A stretch of 14,031 nt of DNA from Deltaproteobacteria bacterium GWA2_55_10 (GCA_001797415.1 MGPL01000134.1:1-14031); one strand, 5' to 3'; counted from the stretch's first letter, positions 1 to 6,837 are shown. Numbers and translations are program-made. Notes: generated from the letters alone by a model not told the origin.

Positions 1-184
1 TTATGGTGATGGTTCCTTCCTTAGTGTCCGAATCGACTATGGTGAGAGGTATCCTCTCACCGGCCTCATTGAGCCGCAGGACCACGAACTGCCCTGCCTT
101 CCTCTTCCTGGCGATGAGGGGGGCCTTTATCCTGTATTGATAGACCGTATGGGCCAGCTCTATCTTTTCGGTTATCTCGAACAT
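1..184 (-). CDS. NfnA/SudB-like FAD/NAD(P)-binding flavoprotein subunit, N-terminal fragment
   Basis: Only the first 61 codons are inside the window; the gene runs off the left edge. The ATG at 182-184 follows a good Shine-Dalgarno (AAGGAG, six bases before the start). The peptide begins MFEITEKIELAHTVYQYRIK and contains AGQFVVLRLNEAGERIPLTI at about residues 35-54. The GQFV and GERIPLTI motifs are typical of the FAD-binding barrel in the ferredoxin-NADP reductase-like subunit of sulfide dehydrogenase/NfnAB (SudB/NfnA), which is related to PyrK. In that family the subunit binds FAD and NAD(P)H and pairs with a GltD-like subunit carrying iron-sulfur clusters, transferring electrons between ferredoxin and NAD(P). 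The partner gene would be expected beyond the left edge and is not visible. PyrK is the main alternative, but the GERIPLTI stretch favours SudB/NfnA. The cytoplasmic location is inferred from the absence of a signal peptide. Confidence 0.8.
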   Translation of the reverse strand, partial: MFEITEKIELAHTVYQYRIKAPLIARKRKAGQFVVLRLNEAGERIPLTIVDSDTKEGTITI

Positions 185-235
185 GATGGACTCCTTGGTA
201 AGTTTCCGGATTCTATCTATATTTTGAGCCGCTGA

Positions 236-264
236 ATATTACCAGAAACGCTTATCTTTTGCAA
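236..264 (-). promoter_or_regulatory. Possible promoter of the NfnA-like gene
   Basis: Reading the minus strand, TTGCAA (259-264) is followed after 17 bases by TAATAT (236-241). A TG one base before the -10 gives an extended -10. Each hexamer matches 4 of 6 consensus positions. Transcription would start near 229, leaving a leader of about 45 nt. I see no terminator between tlyA and this site, so read-through from the tlyA operon is also possible. Confidence 0.35.
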
Positions 265-278
265 TAATTTCGGCCGGT

Positions 279-1022
279 TCAGTTCATGAGGTATATCCAG
301 AACTCCTTGTTGCCCTTTGCCCCTGTTATCTGTGAGTCTCCGGTTGACATTACCTTATAGCCCGATGCCTCTGAGAAGGCCTTTATCCTGTCGACCACCT
401 CAAGGTGCAGTGCCGGGTCTTTAACTATGCCGCCCTTGCCGACCTGACCCTTCCCAACCTCGAACTGCGGCTTTATGAGGGCAAGCACGATGCCATTTTC
501 ATCAAGGAATTCACGGACTTTCGGCAGAACCTTCTCTAACGATATGAAGGAGACATCTATGACTATGAGGCCTACCTTCCCGCCGACCTCATCGGGGTCG
601 AGGTACCTGATATTCTTCTCTTCAAGGAGTACGACCCTTTCGTCCTGACGGAGCTTCGAGTCAATGAGCCCCTTGCCGACATCGATTGCGTAGACCTTTT
701 TTGCGCCCCTCTGGAGGAGGCAGTCCGTAAAGCCGCCGGTGGACGCGCCGACATCCATCGCGATCATGCCCGCGACATCGAGGCCGATCTGGTCGAGAAA
801 GCCGGAGAGCTTCAAGCCTCCCCTGCCCACGAACGGCAGCTCTTCCTTGAGGGCTATGTCAGCTCCGGGGTCGACCTCCTTGCCTGGCTTATCGACCATA
901 TTGCCCGCGACAAGGACCTTCCCGGCCATAATAAGGGCCTGGGCCTTCTGGCGGCTCGCCACCAGCCCGCGCTCCACGAGCAGGCTGTCTATCCTCTCCT
1001 TTTTAGGCTTCTTCTCCTTCAA
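279..1022 (-). CDS. tlyA: TlyA family rRNA 2'-O-methyltransferase/hemolysin
   Basis: The 247-residue product has the TlyA architecture. An S4 RNA-binding domain lies at about residues 10-60 (ERIDSLLVERGLVASRQKAQ). An FtsJ/RrmJ-type SAM methyltransferase follows from about residue 64. Motif I is DVGASTGGFTD (90-100). Residues that fit the K-D-K-E catalytic tetrad are K71 (GRGGLKL), D156 (DVSFIS), K184 (IKPQFEVG) and E240 (GNKEFWIYL). Characterised members 2'-O-methylate cytidines in 16S and/or 23S rRNA and affect capreomycin sensitivity. The 'hemolysin' name is historical. The start is a TTG whose bases overlap the dxs stop (TTGA, 1019-1022), so it is translationally coupled to dxs. No in-frame ATG precedes the S4 domain. 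Length matches the family. It is the last gene of the ispA-dxs-tlyA run. Which rRNA is the target cannot be read from the sequence. Confidence 0.93.
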   Translation of the reverse strand: MKEKKPKKERIDSLLVERGLVASRQKAQALIMAGKVLVAGNMVDKPGKEVDPGADIALKEELPFVGRGGLKLSGFLDQIGLDVAGMIAMDVGASTGGFTDCLLQRGAKKVYAIDVGKGLIDSKLRQDERVVLLEEKNIRYLDPDEVGGKVGLIVIDVSFISLEKVLPKVREFLDENGIVLALIKPQFEVGKGQVGKGGIVKDPALHLEVVDRIKAFSEASGYKVMSTGDSQITGAKGNKEFWIYLMN

Positions 1023-2911
1023 TGGAAGGCCAGCTTCACCTTATCTTTTTTAAGAAGGGAAACTACTGCCGCCTCTATGCCTTCGACCGTAAGGCCGAGC
1101 CTGGCACGGAGCTCTTCCTGGCTGCCGTGCTCGATAAATTCATCAGGCACGCCTATCCTTTTCACGGGGATCGAGACGCCCTTCTCCTCGAACAGCTCGA
1201 GGACCGCGCTGCCGAACCCGCCCTGCAACGCGTTCTCTTCAACCGTGATGATCGCGCCAGTCGTGGCAGCTGCCTTGCAGATGCATTCAGCGTCCAGCGG
1301 CTTTGCGAAACGCGCGTTAACAACGCCTGTCCTTATTCCCGCCTTCTCAAGCCTCTCTGCCGCTTGCACGGCAGGCTGGACCATCGTGCCTATGGCGATT
1401 ATCGTCGCGTCCTTGCCCTCTTTCAACACCTCTGCCTGGCCAAGTGGTATCAGCCGCATTGGCCCGGCGTCGTTTATGCCCAGGCACGCGCCCCTCGGGT
1501 ATCTGAGCGCGGTCGGCCTTCCATACTGGACGGCTGAGTAAAGGAGATGCCTCAACTCGGCCTCATCCTTTGGCGCGGCCACCACCATGTTCGGGATGTG
1601 TCTCAGGAATGAAATATCGAAGAGGCCGTGGTGCGTAGGGCCGTCCTGGCCTACTATGCCGGCCCTGTCCATCGCTATCACAACCGGCAGGTTCTGCAGG
1701 CATACGTCATGGAAGACCTCATCGTACGCCCTCTGAAGGAAGGTCGAGTATATCGCGGTAACCGGCACGAACCCCTCTTTGGCAAGTCCTGCCGCGAAGG
1801 TAAGCGCGTGCTGCTCTGCTATACCCACATCGAAGAACCTGTCCGGGTACTCCTGCGCGAATTTAGAGAGGCCAGTTCCTTCGGGCATCGCGGCGGTTAT
1901 CGCGATGACGCGAGAGTCCTGCTCCGCTATCTCAAGAAGTGCTGAGCTGAATACGTTTGTATAAGACGGCTTCGACGGCTTCCTGGGCCTGCCCGTCTCC
2001 CTGATAAAAGGCCCCACGCCGTGGAAGGCCGCCGGGTCTGCCTCAGCCGGCAGATAGCCCTTGCCCTTCTTAGTAAGCACGTGCAGCAGCACAGGACCTT
2101 CTACGGTCGAGACGTCTTTGAGAGATGTAACAAGGGCCGGGAGGTCGTGGCCGTCTATGGGGCCTATGTAGTGGAAGCCGAGACCCTCGAAGAGCATGCC
2201 CGGCGTAAGGAGCGTTATGATGGAGTCCTCCGCCCTCCTCGCTATATCGAGGAGCCTGGAGCCTATCCTGGGTATCGACCTTATGAACCTCTCGATGTCT
2301 TTCTTCAGGTTGGTCGCGAACCGCCCGGTAAGCTTCCTGCTGAGGAATTGCGAGAGCGCGCCGACGTTCTGCGAGATGGACATCTCGTTGTCGTTCAATA
2401 TGACGATGAGGTTCTTCTTGAGGTGGCCTGCCTGGTTCAGACCCTCGAACGCGAGGCCGGCCGTAAGCGAGCCGTCGCCGATGACGGCTACTACCTTGTA
2501 GTCCTTGCCCTCGAGGTCGCGCGCCGCGGCCATGCCGAGGGCCGCTGAAATTGAGGTGGAGGAATGGCCTGCGATAAAGGCGTCGTAGGGGCTCTCGGTC
2601 GGCTTGGGGAAGCCGCTTATGCCGCCGAACTGGCGGAGCGTCTTGAAAGAGTCTTTCCTGCCGGTGAGTATCTTGTGAGCGTAGGCCTGGTGGCCTACGT
2701 CCCATATTATCTTGTCTTCGGGAGTATCGAGGACGTAATGGAGGGCTATGGCTATTTCAACCGCGCCGAGGCTTGACCCGAGGTGTCCGCCCAGCTCGGA
2801 GACGGTCTCTATTATCAGCTCCCTGACTTCGGAAGCGAGCAGAGGCAGGTCTTCGGCAGCGACGGCCTTCAGGTCCGTTGATTCGTAGATGGTGTCCAGC
2901 AGTCTTCTCAC
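1019..2911 (-). CDS. dxs: 1-deoxy-D-xylulose-5-phosphate synthase
   Basis: Dxs condenses pyruvate and glyceraldehyde-3-phosphate to DXP with thiamine diphosphate, the first step of the MEP isoprenoid pathway and a source of thiamine and pyridoxal precursors; it is cytoplasmic. Numbering from the GTG start (630 aa, normal for the family): H43 in ELGGHLGSSLGAVE matches the catalytic histidine region. GDGSLTAG (145-152) with NDN (173-175) is the ThDP/Mg motif. E366 in GIAEQHALT is the cofactor-activating glutamate. DRAGIVGQDGPTHHG (about 415-429) and RYPRG (about 470) are conserved. I prefer GTG at 2909-2911. It gives a native-looking N-terminus (VRRLLDTIYES), and a weak AAGGTAGG ribosome site sits just before it. 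An upstream in-frame TTG at 2936-2938 would add nine residues and overlap ispA, but has no visible ribosome site. The ispA stop lies only 10 bases upstream of the GTG, so the genes are surely cotranscribed. Confidence 0.96.
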   Translation of the reverse strand: MRRLLDTIYESTDLKAVAAEDLPLLASEVRELIIETVSELGGHLGSSLGAVEIAIALHYVLDTPEDKIIWDVGHQAYAHKILTGRKDSFKTLRQFGGISGFPKPTESPYDAFIAGHSSTSISAALGMAAARDLEGKDYKVVAVIGDGSLTAGLAFEGLNQAGHLKKNLIVILNDNEMSISQNVGALSQFLSRKLTGRFATNLKKDIERFIRSIPRIGSRLLDIARRAEDSIITLLTPGMLFEGLGFHYIGPIDGHDLPALVTSLKDVSTVEGPVLLHVLTKKGKGYLPAEADPAAFHGVGPFIRETGRPRKPSKPSYTNVFSSALLEIAEQDSRVIAITAAMPEGTGLSKFAQEYPDRFFDVGIAEQHALTFAAGLAKEGFVPVTAIYSTFLQRAYDEVFHDVCLQNLPVVIAMDRAGIVGQDGPTHHGLFDISFLRHIPNMVVAAPKDEAELRHLLYSAVQYGRPTALRYPRGACLGINDAGPMRLIPLGQAEVLKEGKDATIIAIGTMVQPAVQAAERLEKAGIRTGVVNARFAKPLDAECICKAAATTGAIITVEENALQGGFGSAVLELFEEKGVSIPVKRIGVPDEFIEHGSQEELRARLGLTVEGIEAAVVSLLKKDKVKLAFH

Positions 2912-2921
2912 GCCGCCTACC

Positions 2922-3827
2922 TTATTTTCTCCTTGCAACTATATAGCGGGCGATTGCCCGGAGCGGCTCGGCCTTTTCGTCAAAGGCCTCAAGCGAGGAG
3001 AGCGCCAGGTCAACAAGCTCCGTTGCCCTTGTCCTCGATTCGTCGAGCCCTATTATGGCCGGATAAGTCGCCTTGCCTTTCTTCTCATCCCCGCCGGTGT
3101 TCTTGCCCATTTCCGCTGCCGAGCCCTCGACGTCGAGGATATCGTCAGCTATCTGGAAGGCGAGACCTATGGACCTGCCGTACTTGCTGAGCGCGCTGAG
3201 CTCTTTCTTTGAAGCCCCGCCGAGTATCGCGCCGGAGCGCACCGCCGCGAGGATGAGCTCGCCTGTCTTGTGTATGTGTATGTACTCGAGCACCGGAAAG
3301 GGTATGTCCATGCCTTCGGACTCGATGTCGACCATCTGGCCGCCTATCATCCCGATGGAACCGGCGGCCTTTGAGAGCTCGGCGATTACCGCCAATACCG
3401 CGCTCTTGTTCCTGGTCCCGGTCCCGGCTATCATGCCGAAGGCCGCGGTAAGGAGGGCATCTCCGGCAAGTATGGCAGCGGCCTCGCCGAATGCCTTGTG
3501 GCAGGTGGGCCTGCCCCTTCTGAGGTCGTCGTTGTCTATGGCCGGAAGGTCGTCATGTATGAGCGAATAGGTATGCAGGCATTCGAAGGCGCAGGCTGTG
3601 TTGAGCGCCGCGGACGCCTCGAAGCCTACCGCCTCCGCAGCCGCGAGCACGAGAACGGGCCTGATCCTCTTGCCTCCGGCAAAGAGGCTGTAGTGCATGG
3701 CCCTGTGGAGCGTCTGCGGGTACTCTTCCTCGCCGGGCAGAAGCTCCTTGAGCCCCCGGTTTATAAACTCTACCTTCTCTAAAATATATGTATTGAGGTT
3801 CAATGTCCCAGACCCTGAAAAGCGCAA
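2922..3827 (-). CDS. ispA: Polyprenyl synthetase, probable farnesyl diphosphate synthase
   Basis: The product adds isopentenyl diphosphate to allylic diphosphates to make farnesyl (or geranylgeranyl) diphosphate, feeding undecaprenyl phosphate and quinone synthesis. Visible motifs, numbered from the longest start (301 aa), are GGKRIRP (51-57), the first aspartate-rich motif DDLPAID (92-98) followed by NDDLRRGRPTCHKAFG, GGQMVD (162-167), KTGEL (187-191) and the second aspartate-rich motif QIADDILD (225-232). The YSLIHDDLPAID context, with two extra residues inside the first motif, is characteristic of bacterial FPP synthases such as E. coli IspA. Chain length is therefore called FPP with moderate confidence. 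No ATG exists near the N-terminus. TTG at 3825-3827 gives this extent. A second TTG at 3801-3803 (peptide start LNLNTYILEK) resembles family N-termini better and may be the true start. xseB, often found next to ispA, is absent here. Confidence 0.93.
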   Translation of the reverse strand: MRFSGSGTLNLNTYILEKVEFINRGLKELLPGEEEYPQTLHRAMHYSLFAGGKRIRPVLVLAAAEAVGFEASAALNTACAFECLHTYSLIHDDLPAIDNDDLRRGRPTCHKAFGEAAAILAGDALLTAAFGMIAGTGTRNKSAVLAVIAELSKAAGSIGMIGGQMVDIESEGMDIPFPVLEYIHIHKTGELILAAVRSGAILGGASKKELSALSKYGRSIGLAFQIADDILDVEGSAAEMGKNTGGDEKKGKATYPAIIGLDESRTRATELVDLALSSLEAFDEKAEPLRAIARYIVARRK

Positions 3828-3876
3828 TGATTCCGGCGCTGGGCCGGTCTATTACACGCTTATACGCTAATATATT

Positions 3877-3905
3877 ATGATATCAGAACAAAAATTGAAT
3901 TACAA
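3877..3905 (-). promoter_or_regulatory. Probable promoter of the ispA-dxs-tlyA operon
   Basis: On the minus strand TTGTAA (3900-3905, 4/6 match) is followed after exactly 17 bases by TATCAT (3877-3882, 5/6 match), in an AT-rich island (about 3846-3905) of otherwise GC-rich DNA. Transcription would begin near 3870, 43-67 bases before the candidate ispA starts. It lies just downstream of the cspA terminator, as expected for an independent transcription unit. Confidence 0.5.
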
Positions 3906-3933
3906 GGAAAGCCGGGGCGAGGAATGCGGGCGT

Positions 3934-3969
3934 AAAAAGACCCCCTTCTGCGCTTGGCAGAAGGGGGTC
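3934..3969 (-). terminator. Strong intrinsic terminator downstream of cspA
   Basis: A perfect 13-bp inverted repeat (GACCCCCTTCTGC at 3939-3951 against its complement at 3957-3969) encloses a 5-nt loop. Read on the minus strand it is followed directly by TTTTT (3934-3938). The U-tract lies on the minus-strand side, so the terminator serves the cold-shock gene that ends 52 bases earlier. It isolates that gene from ispA. Confidence 0.9.
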
Positions 3970-4021
3970 GATCGGAACTTCAGTAAGATTCCCGGCACAT
4001 GGGCCGGGTGGCGTGATAACC

Positions 4022-4225
4022 TTAGGCCGTCTTTGCCACATTAGAGGCCTGAGGGCCCTTGGGACCCTGGGTTATCTCGAACTCAACTTCCTCACCTTCC
4101 TTCAGGGTCTTGAAACCCTCGCCGGTGATGGCCGTGTAATGGACGAATACGTCCTCGCCGGACTCCTGCTGGATGAACCCGAATCCCTTAGTGTCATTAA
4201 ACCACTTCACTCTGCCTCTTGCCAT
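4022..4225 (-). CDS. cspA: CspA-family cold-shock protein
   Basis: The 67-residue product is one cold-shock (OB-fold, five-stranded barrel) domain, which binds single-stranded RNA and DNA and typically melts mRNA structure. RNP1 is KGFGFI (13-18) and RNP2 is VFVHY (26-30). The opening MARGRVKWFNDTKGFGFI and the ending GPKGPQASNV are family hallmarks, and the length is standard. The ATG at 4223-4225 is chosen because a full Shine-Dalgarno, AAGGAGGT (4232-4239), sits six bases upstream. A longer in-frame reading to 4264 would add 13 residues foreign to the family. The gene stands alone, with its own predicted promoter (4361-4389), a leader of about 130 nt and a strong terminator after it. A long structured leader is typical of cold-inducible csp genes, but cold induction here is inferred. 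The symbol is used in the family sense; the exact paralogue cannot be told. Confidence 0.95.
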   Translation of the reverse strand: MARGRVKWFNDTKGFGFIQQESGEDVFVHYTAITGEGFKTLKEGEEVEFEITQGPKGPQASNVAKTA

Positions 4226-4229
4226 TCCT

Positions 4230-4251
4230 GTACCTCCTTGTTTTCTGGTAC
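4230..4251 (-). promoter_or_regulatory. Consensus Shine-Dalgarno of cspA, possibly paired in a small hairpin
   Basis: AAGGAGGT (4232-4239) is a near-perfect anti-16S match at ideal distance and decides the cspA start. GUACC (4247-4251) can pair with GGUAC (4230-4234), with a 12-nt loop. That would partly occlude the end of the ribosome site. Five base pairs form a weak stem, so any role in translation control is speculative. Confidence 0.55.
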
Positions 4252-4264
4252 TCTCTTGCAGCAT

Positions 4265-4299
4265 AAAAAAAACCGCGGAGTTACTGCGTCCTCCACGGT
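4265..4299 (-). terminator. Intrinsic terminator-like hairpin in the cspA leader (attenuator candidate)
   Basis: On the minus strand ACCGTGGAG (4291-4299) pairs with CTCCGCGGT (4272-4280): nine pairs, one a G-U wobble, with a 10-nt loop. Eight T follow at once (4265-4272). This has the form of a classical rho-independent terminator. It lies between the predicted cspA promoter and the cspA ribosome site. It may therefore attenuate cspA, or it may simply end transcripts arriving from the deacetylase gene upstream. A competing pairing of GGGUUAUUG (4308-4316) with CAGUAACUC (4278-4286), nine pairs with two wobbles, would disrupt the 3' arm. Confidence 0.7.
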
Positions 4300-4360
4300 C
4301 CGACTGACAATAACCCAGCCCACATACTGCAAATAAGAATCCCTTGTAGAATTTGACGCC

Positions 4361-4389
4361 ATACTATCAACCTAAATAATTGGTGTCAA
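4361..4389 (-). promoter_or_regulatory. Strong predicted promoter of cspA
   Basis: Minus strand: a perfect -35 TTGACA (4384-4389), a 17-base spacer, then -10 TAGTAT (4361-4366, 4/6 match) preceded by TG at the extended -10 position. A run of seven A (4391-4397) directly upstream could act as an UP element. Transcription would begin near 4354, giving a leader of about 130 nt before the cspA ATG, a length like that of known cold-shock gene leaders. Confidence 0.65.
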
Positions 4390-4406
4390 GCTTTTTTTGA
4401 TAGAAA

Positions 4407-4442
4407 CTAAACTTTTAATTTTCATGTATTTTTTAAGTTTAG
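4407..4442. repeat. 8-bp AT-rich inverted repeat upstream of the cspA promoter
   Basis: CTAAACTT (4407-4414) and AAGTTTAG (4435-4442) are perfect complements separated by 20 very AT-rich bases, between the deacetylase stop and the cspA -35. It could be a protein-binding site or a weak hairpin ending the upstream operon. The stem is AT-rich and no T-run follows on the minus strand, so terminator function is doubtful. Confidence 0.3.
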
Positions 4443-4467
4443 CACAAAAAGAAAATACCGTTCCCTG

Positions 4468-5391
4468 CTACTCGGCTATTTCAGAGATGGGCACCAATTC
4501 AACTCCGTCGAGCTCCGGGAGCGCCTCGGCAAGCGCCTTTATGGTCTCGGGGTACGGGTGGCCGATTGCGACCGCCTTGCCGCGCTTCTTCGCGATGCGC
4601 GCGGCCTTGACGAGCTGGTTCTTTATGTACTGGACGTCTCTCGTATTGTCGAGGAATACGTTCCTCTCCGCGTTCCTGACCTTGAGCTCCCTTGCGACCT
4701 TCCTGCCTACCGTATCCGACGATGTGCGGCTGTCGAGAAAGAGCATCTCCTTTTTCTTGACGAGCTTCAATACCGTCCTCATGGCTTCAATGCTCTCGGT
4801 GAACTTCGAGCCCATGTGGTTGTTGAGTCCTATTGCATCGGGAACCGTCTTCAGCCCCTCTTCCATCTTCGCCGATATCTCCTCCGGCGTCATCGCGACC
4901 AGGAGCGCGTCCCCCGGGTTGTGCCCTTCCGGGTCCTTGGGCTCCATCGGCATGTGGACTATGACATCGAACCCGCTCTTGCTCGCCTCTTTTGAGACTT
5001 CCTTCGAGTACCTCATGTTCGGCATCACCGCGATTGTGACCGGCTCACCAATGGAGATGATCTCTCTGAGTTTCCTGATATCAGGGCCCATGTCGTCTAT
5101 GACTATGGCGAGCCTGGGCTTCGGAGGGGTTATCCTCTTGCCGGGAGGCGTACGCTCAGGGAAAAGCGGCTTCTCGTCTGTTGGGGCCGGGGAAGGCGCG
5201 GGCGTTGGGGCTGGCGAGAGCGGCTGCGGGGCCGCTACTTGCGGAGCTGGCGCCTTGGGAGAGGGGCGCACAGTCTCTTTCCTTTCAAAGCCCATGTAGC
5301 TTATAAGCGCTATTACCAGCAGGACGCCCGCCGCGAAACCGGCTGCCACCAGCGCCCACGCAGGGCCGCCTCTTTTCCTTCTCTTTCCCAC
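4468..5391 (-). CDS. Divergent polysaccharide deacetylase family protein (YibQ/DUF610-like)
   Basis: The 307-residue protein has a basic N-terminus, one membrane anchor (about 13-34), a Pro/Ala-rich linker (about 43-72) and a periplasmic domain from about residue 93. That domain resembles the divergent polysaccharide deacetylase family (Polysacc_deac_2, YibQ). Motifs include AIVIDDMG with D99-D100, HMPMEP (146-151), NNHMGS (190-195), LFLDSR (217-222), FLDNT (246-250) and AIGHPYPET (275-283). The retained Asp and His residues suit a metal-dependent NodB-like fold. Family members are mostly uncharacterised, and whether this one deacetylates peptidoglycan or another glycan is unknown. The start is GTG at 5389-5391, with AAGG four bases upstream and TTGGAG further up. 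It follows the protease gene by 64 bases and closes the ftsEX-envC-ctp cluster, a neighbourhood that points to murein or septum work. The gap before it holds a GC hairpin (5414-5431). Confidence 0.88.
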   Translation of the reverse strand: MGKRRKRGGPAWALVAAGFAAGVLLVIALISYMGFERKETVRPSPKAPAPQVAAPQPLSPAPTPAPSPAPTDEKPLFPERTPPGKRITPPKPRLAIVIDDMGPDIRKLREIISIGEPVTIAVMPNMRYSKEVSKEASKSGFDVIVHMPMEPKDPEGHNPGDALLVAMTPEEISAKMEEGLKTVPDAIGLNNHMGSKFTESIEAMRTVLKLVKKKEMLFLDSRTSSDTVGRKVARELKVRNAERNVFLDNTRDVQYIKNQLVKAARIAKKRGKAVAIGHPYPETIKALAEALPELDGVELVPISEIAE

Positions 5392-5413
5392 TAAGCCTTA
5401 CTCCAATAAGCAA

Positions 5414-5431
5414 AGGCCCCTTCCGGGGCCT
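5414..5431 (-). other. GC-rich hairpin between the protease and deacetylase genes
   Basis: On the minus strand AGGCCCC-GGAA-GGGGCCT forms a 7-bp stem closed by a GGAA (GNRA) tetraloop, followed by TTTGCTTATT. The T-run is too broken for a confident terminator. It could be a weak attenuating terminator, an mRNA-stabilising element or a processing site lowering expression of the last gene of the operon. Confidence 0.45.
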
Positions 5432-5455
5432 CGCTTCATCTATATTCTCTATTTT

Positions 5456-6784
5456 TCAGCTGACCTTCTGCGTAGTGCCTTTGAAAATGAACCAGCTCTT
5501 CAGGTACTCGACAGCCCTCTGAAGCTGGACGTCTTCCGCTGTCTCCTTGTCGAGCTTCGGCGCGTCCGCGGGAGCGCCCTTTATCTTCTCTATCCGCTCC
5601 TCCTGCTTCGCCTGCTTTACCTCAGGCCCTTCGGCCGCAAGGTGGCCTTCGAGGTCAGCCTCTTTCAGGTGGCCCTTCGGGGCAATGCCAACGACGATGT
5701 CAGGCTCTATGCCCTTGGCCTGTATGGACCTGCCTGAGGGCGTGTAGTATTTCGACGTCGTAAGCCTTACCGCGGAGCCGTCGGAAAGCGGGATTATGGT
5801 CTGCACCGAACCCTTGCCGAAGGTGGTCACGCCGAGGATCATGGCCCTCTTGTGGTCCTGCAGCGCGCCCGCGACGATCTCGGAGGCTGAGGCGCTGCCG
5901 TTGTTCACGAGGACTATCATCGGGTAACCGGGCTGGGACCTTTTGCCGTCGGCGTTGAAGGTCATATTCTGGCCCGCTGCCCTGCCCTTTGTATATACGA
6001 TGAGGCCGGAATCGATGAACTCGTTCGAGACCGATACAGCCTCCTGCAGGAGGCCGCCGGGGTTGTTCCTCAGGTCAAGGACCAGCCCTTTGAGCCTGCC
6101 GCCGTCGGACTTGGCCGACAGCTCATTCAGAGCCTTGTCGAGCTCTTCGGAGGTGCGCTCCTGGAACTGGTTGATCTTGACGTACCCGAAGCCTTCGTCC
6201 AGCATCTTGAATTTTACGCTCTTAACCTTGATTACTGCCCTGGTGAGCGTAAAGGGCCTCGGCTCGTCGAAGCCTTCCCTCATTATGGAAATAGTGATTG
6301 GCGTGTCCTTGGGGCCGCGCATGAGGTTCACTGCCTCGGAAAGGGCCATCTCCCTGGTGGACTTGTCGCCTATCTTCACGATCCTGTCGCCTGCAAGGAG
6401 TCCGGCTTTGAACGCGGGCGTGTCCTCGATAGGGGCAACGACCATCAGCTGGTTCTCCTTCATCCCTATCTCAATGCCGATGCCGCCGAAGCTGCCCTTT
6501 GTGTCTACCTGCATCTCCTTGTATTCCTCGGGGGTCATAAAGCTCGAATGCGGGTCAAGGGCCTTGACCATGCCTTTGAGCGAATTATAGATGACCTCTT
6601 TGGACTCTACATCCTCGGCATAGTTGTCCTGGACTATGCTTAAGACGTCGGTGTATACCTTGAGGCTCTCATAAGCGGTGCCGTGCGGCGCGCTTTTGGG
6701 GGCCACGCCCCATGAAGAGAACGAAAAGACCGCTATTATGGCCAAAGCCCCGGCAAGGAGCCTGGGATTGAAGATCTTCCTCAT
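5456..6784 (-). CDS. ctpA: S41-family carboxy-terminal processing protease with PDZ domain
   Basis: A 442-residue periplasmic or membrane-anchored serine protease. It has an N-terminal signal/anchor (about 8-27), an S41 N-terminal helical region (about 38-95; LDPHSSFMTPEEY at 76-88), a PDZ domain (about 97-180, with KGSFGGIGIEIG at 96-107), the peptidase core (about 190-365) and a charged C-terminal tail. The Ser-Lys dyad fits S299 in NNGSASASEIVAG and K324 in TFGKGSVQ, 25 residues apart as in characterised Ctp/Prc enzymes. It has the family's normal size. Such proteases trim or degrade periplasmic proteins, in several bacteria including murein hydrolases, from their C-termini. Location directly behind the envC-like gene fits turnover of cell-wall enzymes, but that substrate is inferred. 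The ATG at 6782-6784 has a strong AAGGAGG site. The 105-base gap before it contains a probable internal promoter. The symbol is used in the family sense. Confidence 0.95.
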   Translation of the reverse strand: MRKIFNPRLLAGALAIIAVFSFSSWGVAPKSAPHGTAYESLKVYTDVLSIVQDNYAEDVESKEVIYNSLKGMVKALDPHSSFMTPEEYKEMQVDTKGSFGGIGIEIGMKENQLMVVAPIEDTPAFKAGLLAGDRIVKIGDKSTREMALSEAVNLMRGPKDTPITISIMREGFDEPRPFTLTRAVIKVKSVKFKMLDEGFGYVKINQFQERTSEELDKALNELSAKSDGGRLKGLVLDLRNNPGGLLQEAVSVSNEFIDSGLIVYTKGRAAGQNMTFNADGKRSQPGYPMIVLVNNGSASASEIVAGALQDHKRAMILGVTTFGKGSVQTIIPLSDGSAVRLTTSKYYTPSGRSIQAKGIEPDIVVGIAPKGHLKEADLEGHLAAEGPEVKQAKQEERIEKIKGAPADAPKLDKETAEDVQLQRAVEYLKSWFIFKGTTQKVS

Positions 6785-6837
6785 TAAAACCCTCCTTGTT
6801 TATGCGCCACTGAAATCCAAACTGGCCCAGTCCGTCA

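Noticed and set aside
185..278. Terminator after tlyA
   Set aside because: No stem followed by a T-run could be found on the minus strand between tlyA and the flavoprotein gene, so none is reported.
1022..2548. Several plus-strand open frames opposite dxs (to 175 codons)
   Set aside because: They are antisense shadows in GC-rich coding DNA. None has a ribosome site or recognisable domain, whereas dxs motifs fill the minus strand.
3934..3969. The 13-bp perfect hairpin as a mobile-element end or operator
   Set aside because: The loop is short and TTTTT follows on the side downstream of cspA, the exact form of an intrinsic terminator. No transposase or direct repeat is nearby.
4397..5299. Plus-strand open frame of 300 codons opposite the deacetylase gene
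   Set aside because: It mirrors the real minus-strand gene, is rich in Ser/Ala/Gly/Phe low-complexity sequence and shows no family motif. The opposite strand encodes clear deacetylase-family motifs.
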